From Pseudozyma flocculosa PF-1 (lineage: Eukaryota > Basidiomycota > Ustilaginomycetes > Ustilaginales > Ustilaginaceae), in contig NW_006920875.1 of assembly GCF_000417875.1 (NCBI RefSeq), positions 226,538-290,537 on the forward strand: DNA of 64,000 nucleotides, in the 5' to 3' direction. Below are positions 62,935 through 64,000 of the stretch, in pieces. A program made the position numbers and the translations under genes. The notes under the pieces are model-generated. The model was given only the letters and a program-made list of their open reading frames with translations, was not told the DNA's origin and did no database searches. The stretch's first letter is position 1; every line of letters begins with the position of its first letter.

Positions 62935-64000
62935 TTAGAAGGCCTTGTTCATCAGCGAGAGCGAGACCTCAACGCCGAGGAAGGTGGCGGCGTTGGCGGG
63001 GAAGGCACGAGCCATGGCCGGTCCGAAGCCCTTGAAGAGCGCCTTGACGCCGTCCTTAGCGACCGTCTTCTTGGCGCAGTCGACAAAGCCGGTGTAGGTG
63101 CCGTGCGGGGCTCCCTGGTATCGCGACTTGATGACATCCGGAGGGATGGCCAGCGCCCACATGGCCATACCGGCCAGACCACCGGCGGTAAGGACATTGA
63201 GCAGGTTGAGCTCCTGGGCGTCCTGGCCAGGGGGCGTCAGCATGCGCTTGGCACCCTCGTAAGCGCAGAAGTAGCTGTAGACACGAGGGGAAAGGGAAGA
63301 AGGAGATTCTCCGGCGTCAGTAGCTGGAAGAAGGCACCATGCTCTCCCTCGGCTCTAGCCGCTCGGTGGGTGTCTGTACTCACGCAGCGCTTCCAGGGCC
63401 GTCACGAGCCAGGGTGGCACCAGTTCCACGGAAAATCGACTTGAGACCGCCCTCCTTGTACAGCTGGCGGACAACATCAACGGGGCCGTTGTAGACGGGG
63501 CCAGTGGTGTTCCCCTGACCTTGGAGCTGCGGCGCAACGATACAGAGGAGAGCAGAAGGACCAAAGGAGCGAAGTCCAGGTGTCAGCGCGAGCCCAATCT
63601 CACCCGATGCTTTTCATCTGCCGGCCCAGGTCGCCCGAGCTGCAAAGGGCGGATAGACACTCACCTGGAGGAGGACCTTGACACGTTCCGCGGGACCAGC
63701 AACCATCGTCGTGGGGACGGAGCTGAAAAAGCCGGCAAATGCGAGCTCTGGGAGCGAGAGCTTGGGGTCCGTGCGACCGGGGGTGGCGGCGTAGACGAGC
63801 TTCTTGCCCATGTCGTAGGACCAGAACGAAAGCGCAAAGATGGGCGTCACTCCGACCAGCGGCGGGCCCATTCCTCGGTAGAGACTGGAAGCGCAGAGGT
63901 ACGAATAAGCGGCGAGAAGTGGTCAGCATCAAATTTCCGGCAGACAAGTTCATCGAGCGCCAGAACCCGAGCACGATAGGTGCCATCCAGCCGGGCGCCG
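62935..64000 (-). CDS. CRC1: mitochondrial carnitine/acylcarnitine carrier (SLC25A20/Crc1-like), 5' partial
   Basis: Inner-membrane SLC25 carrier exchanging acylcarnitine for carnitine to feed beta-oxidation in mitochondria. Visible exons: 63884-63665, 63526-63384 and 63274-62935. They give LYRGMGPPLVGVTPIFALSF, then VAGPAERVKVLLQ (second carrier signature), GPVYNGPVDVVRQLYKEGG, FRGTGATLARDGPGSAAYF and AYEGAKRM. The last repeat has IPPDVIKSRYQ (third signature, PXDXXK) and ends LGVEVSLSLMNKAF. AERVKVLLQ and RGTGATLARDGPGSAAYF are characteristic of the carnitine-carrier branch. A further 5' exon begins in about the last 30 bases of the window, but its splice site is unclear. The first repeat lies outside. 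Confidence 0.88.

Overview
This window is GC-rich nuclear DNA from a basidiomycete fungus, most like the Ustilaginomycotina (smuts and smut-related yeasts). The reasons are short introns (about 60-200 nt) with GTGAGT-type donors and CTGAC-like branch sites, small intergenic distances, many poly-Q, poly-A and poly-D tracts, and protein matches that are all ordinary fungal housekeeping families. I cannot name the species. The sequence is a draft scaffold with three N runs (12803-12990, 34952-34971, 48629-49093). It also carries an untrimmed 454 paired-end linker at 12716-12755.

I support 23 protein genes, two of them cut by the window edges. From left to right: a Nak1/Kic1-type GCK kinase (5' partial); Sua5 (t6A tRNA modification); a Ure2/YfcG-like glutathione transferase; eIF2B gamma (GCD1, minus) divergent from an Avt2-like vacuolar amino-acid transporter that is broken by the assembly gap; a secreted PNGase A; FEN1 (minus) divergent from ATRIP/Rad26; Snx3/Grd19 (minus) divergent from Sm-D3; a three-KH RNA-binding protein; a GPP/DOG-type HAD phosphatase (minus); a 931-residue coiled-coil protein of unknown function (minus); a small ABM-fold protein; an SppA-type S49 protease (minus); Mia40; an acidic coiled-coil protein of unknown function; the exocyst subunit Sec6; a large Zn2Cys6 transcription factor; the LYR protein Fmc1 (minus); a Shg1-like COMPASS subunit; a DENND11/LCHN-like protein (minus); and a carnitine/acylcarnitine carrier (minus, 5' partial).

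There is no operon-like or secondary-metabolite cluster, no tRNA or rRNA gene that I can recognise, no CRISPR array and no intact transposon. Several neighbours are divergent pairs sharing 470-930 bp promoters (GCD1/AVT2, FEN1/ATRIP, SNX3/SMD3, SppA/MIA40). FEN1/ATRIP is the pair with an obvious functional link, in DNA replication and repair. Four or five products act in or on mitochondria (Mia40, Fmc1, the carnitine carrier, probably the SppA-like protease, and possibly a long form of Sua5), but they are scattered.

The longest gene-free stretch, 47982-51902, lies upstream of the zinc-cluster factor. It contains the 465-N gap, tetra- and pentanucleotide arrays and a pyrimidine-rich leader. 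Intron positions were placed by hand from splice consensus, reading-frame continuity and family resemblance. Individual junctions could be wrong where noted.
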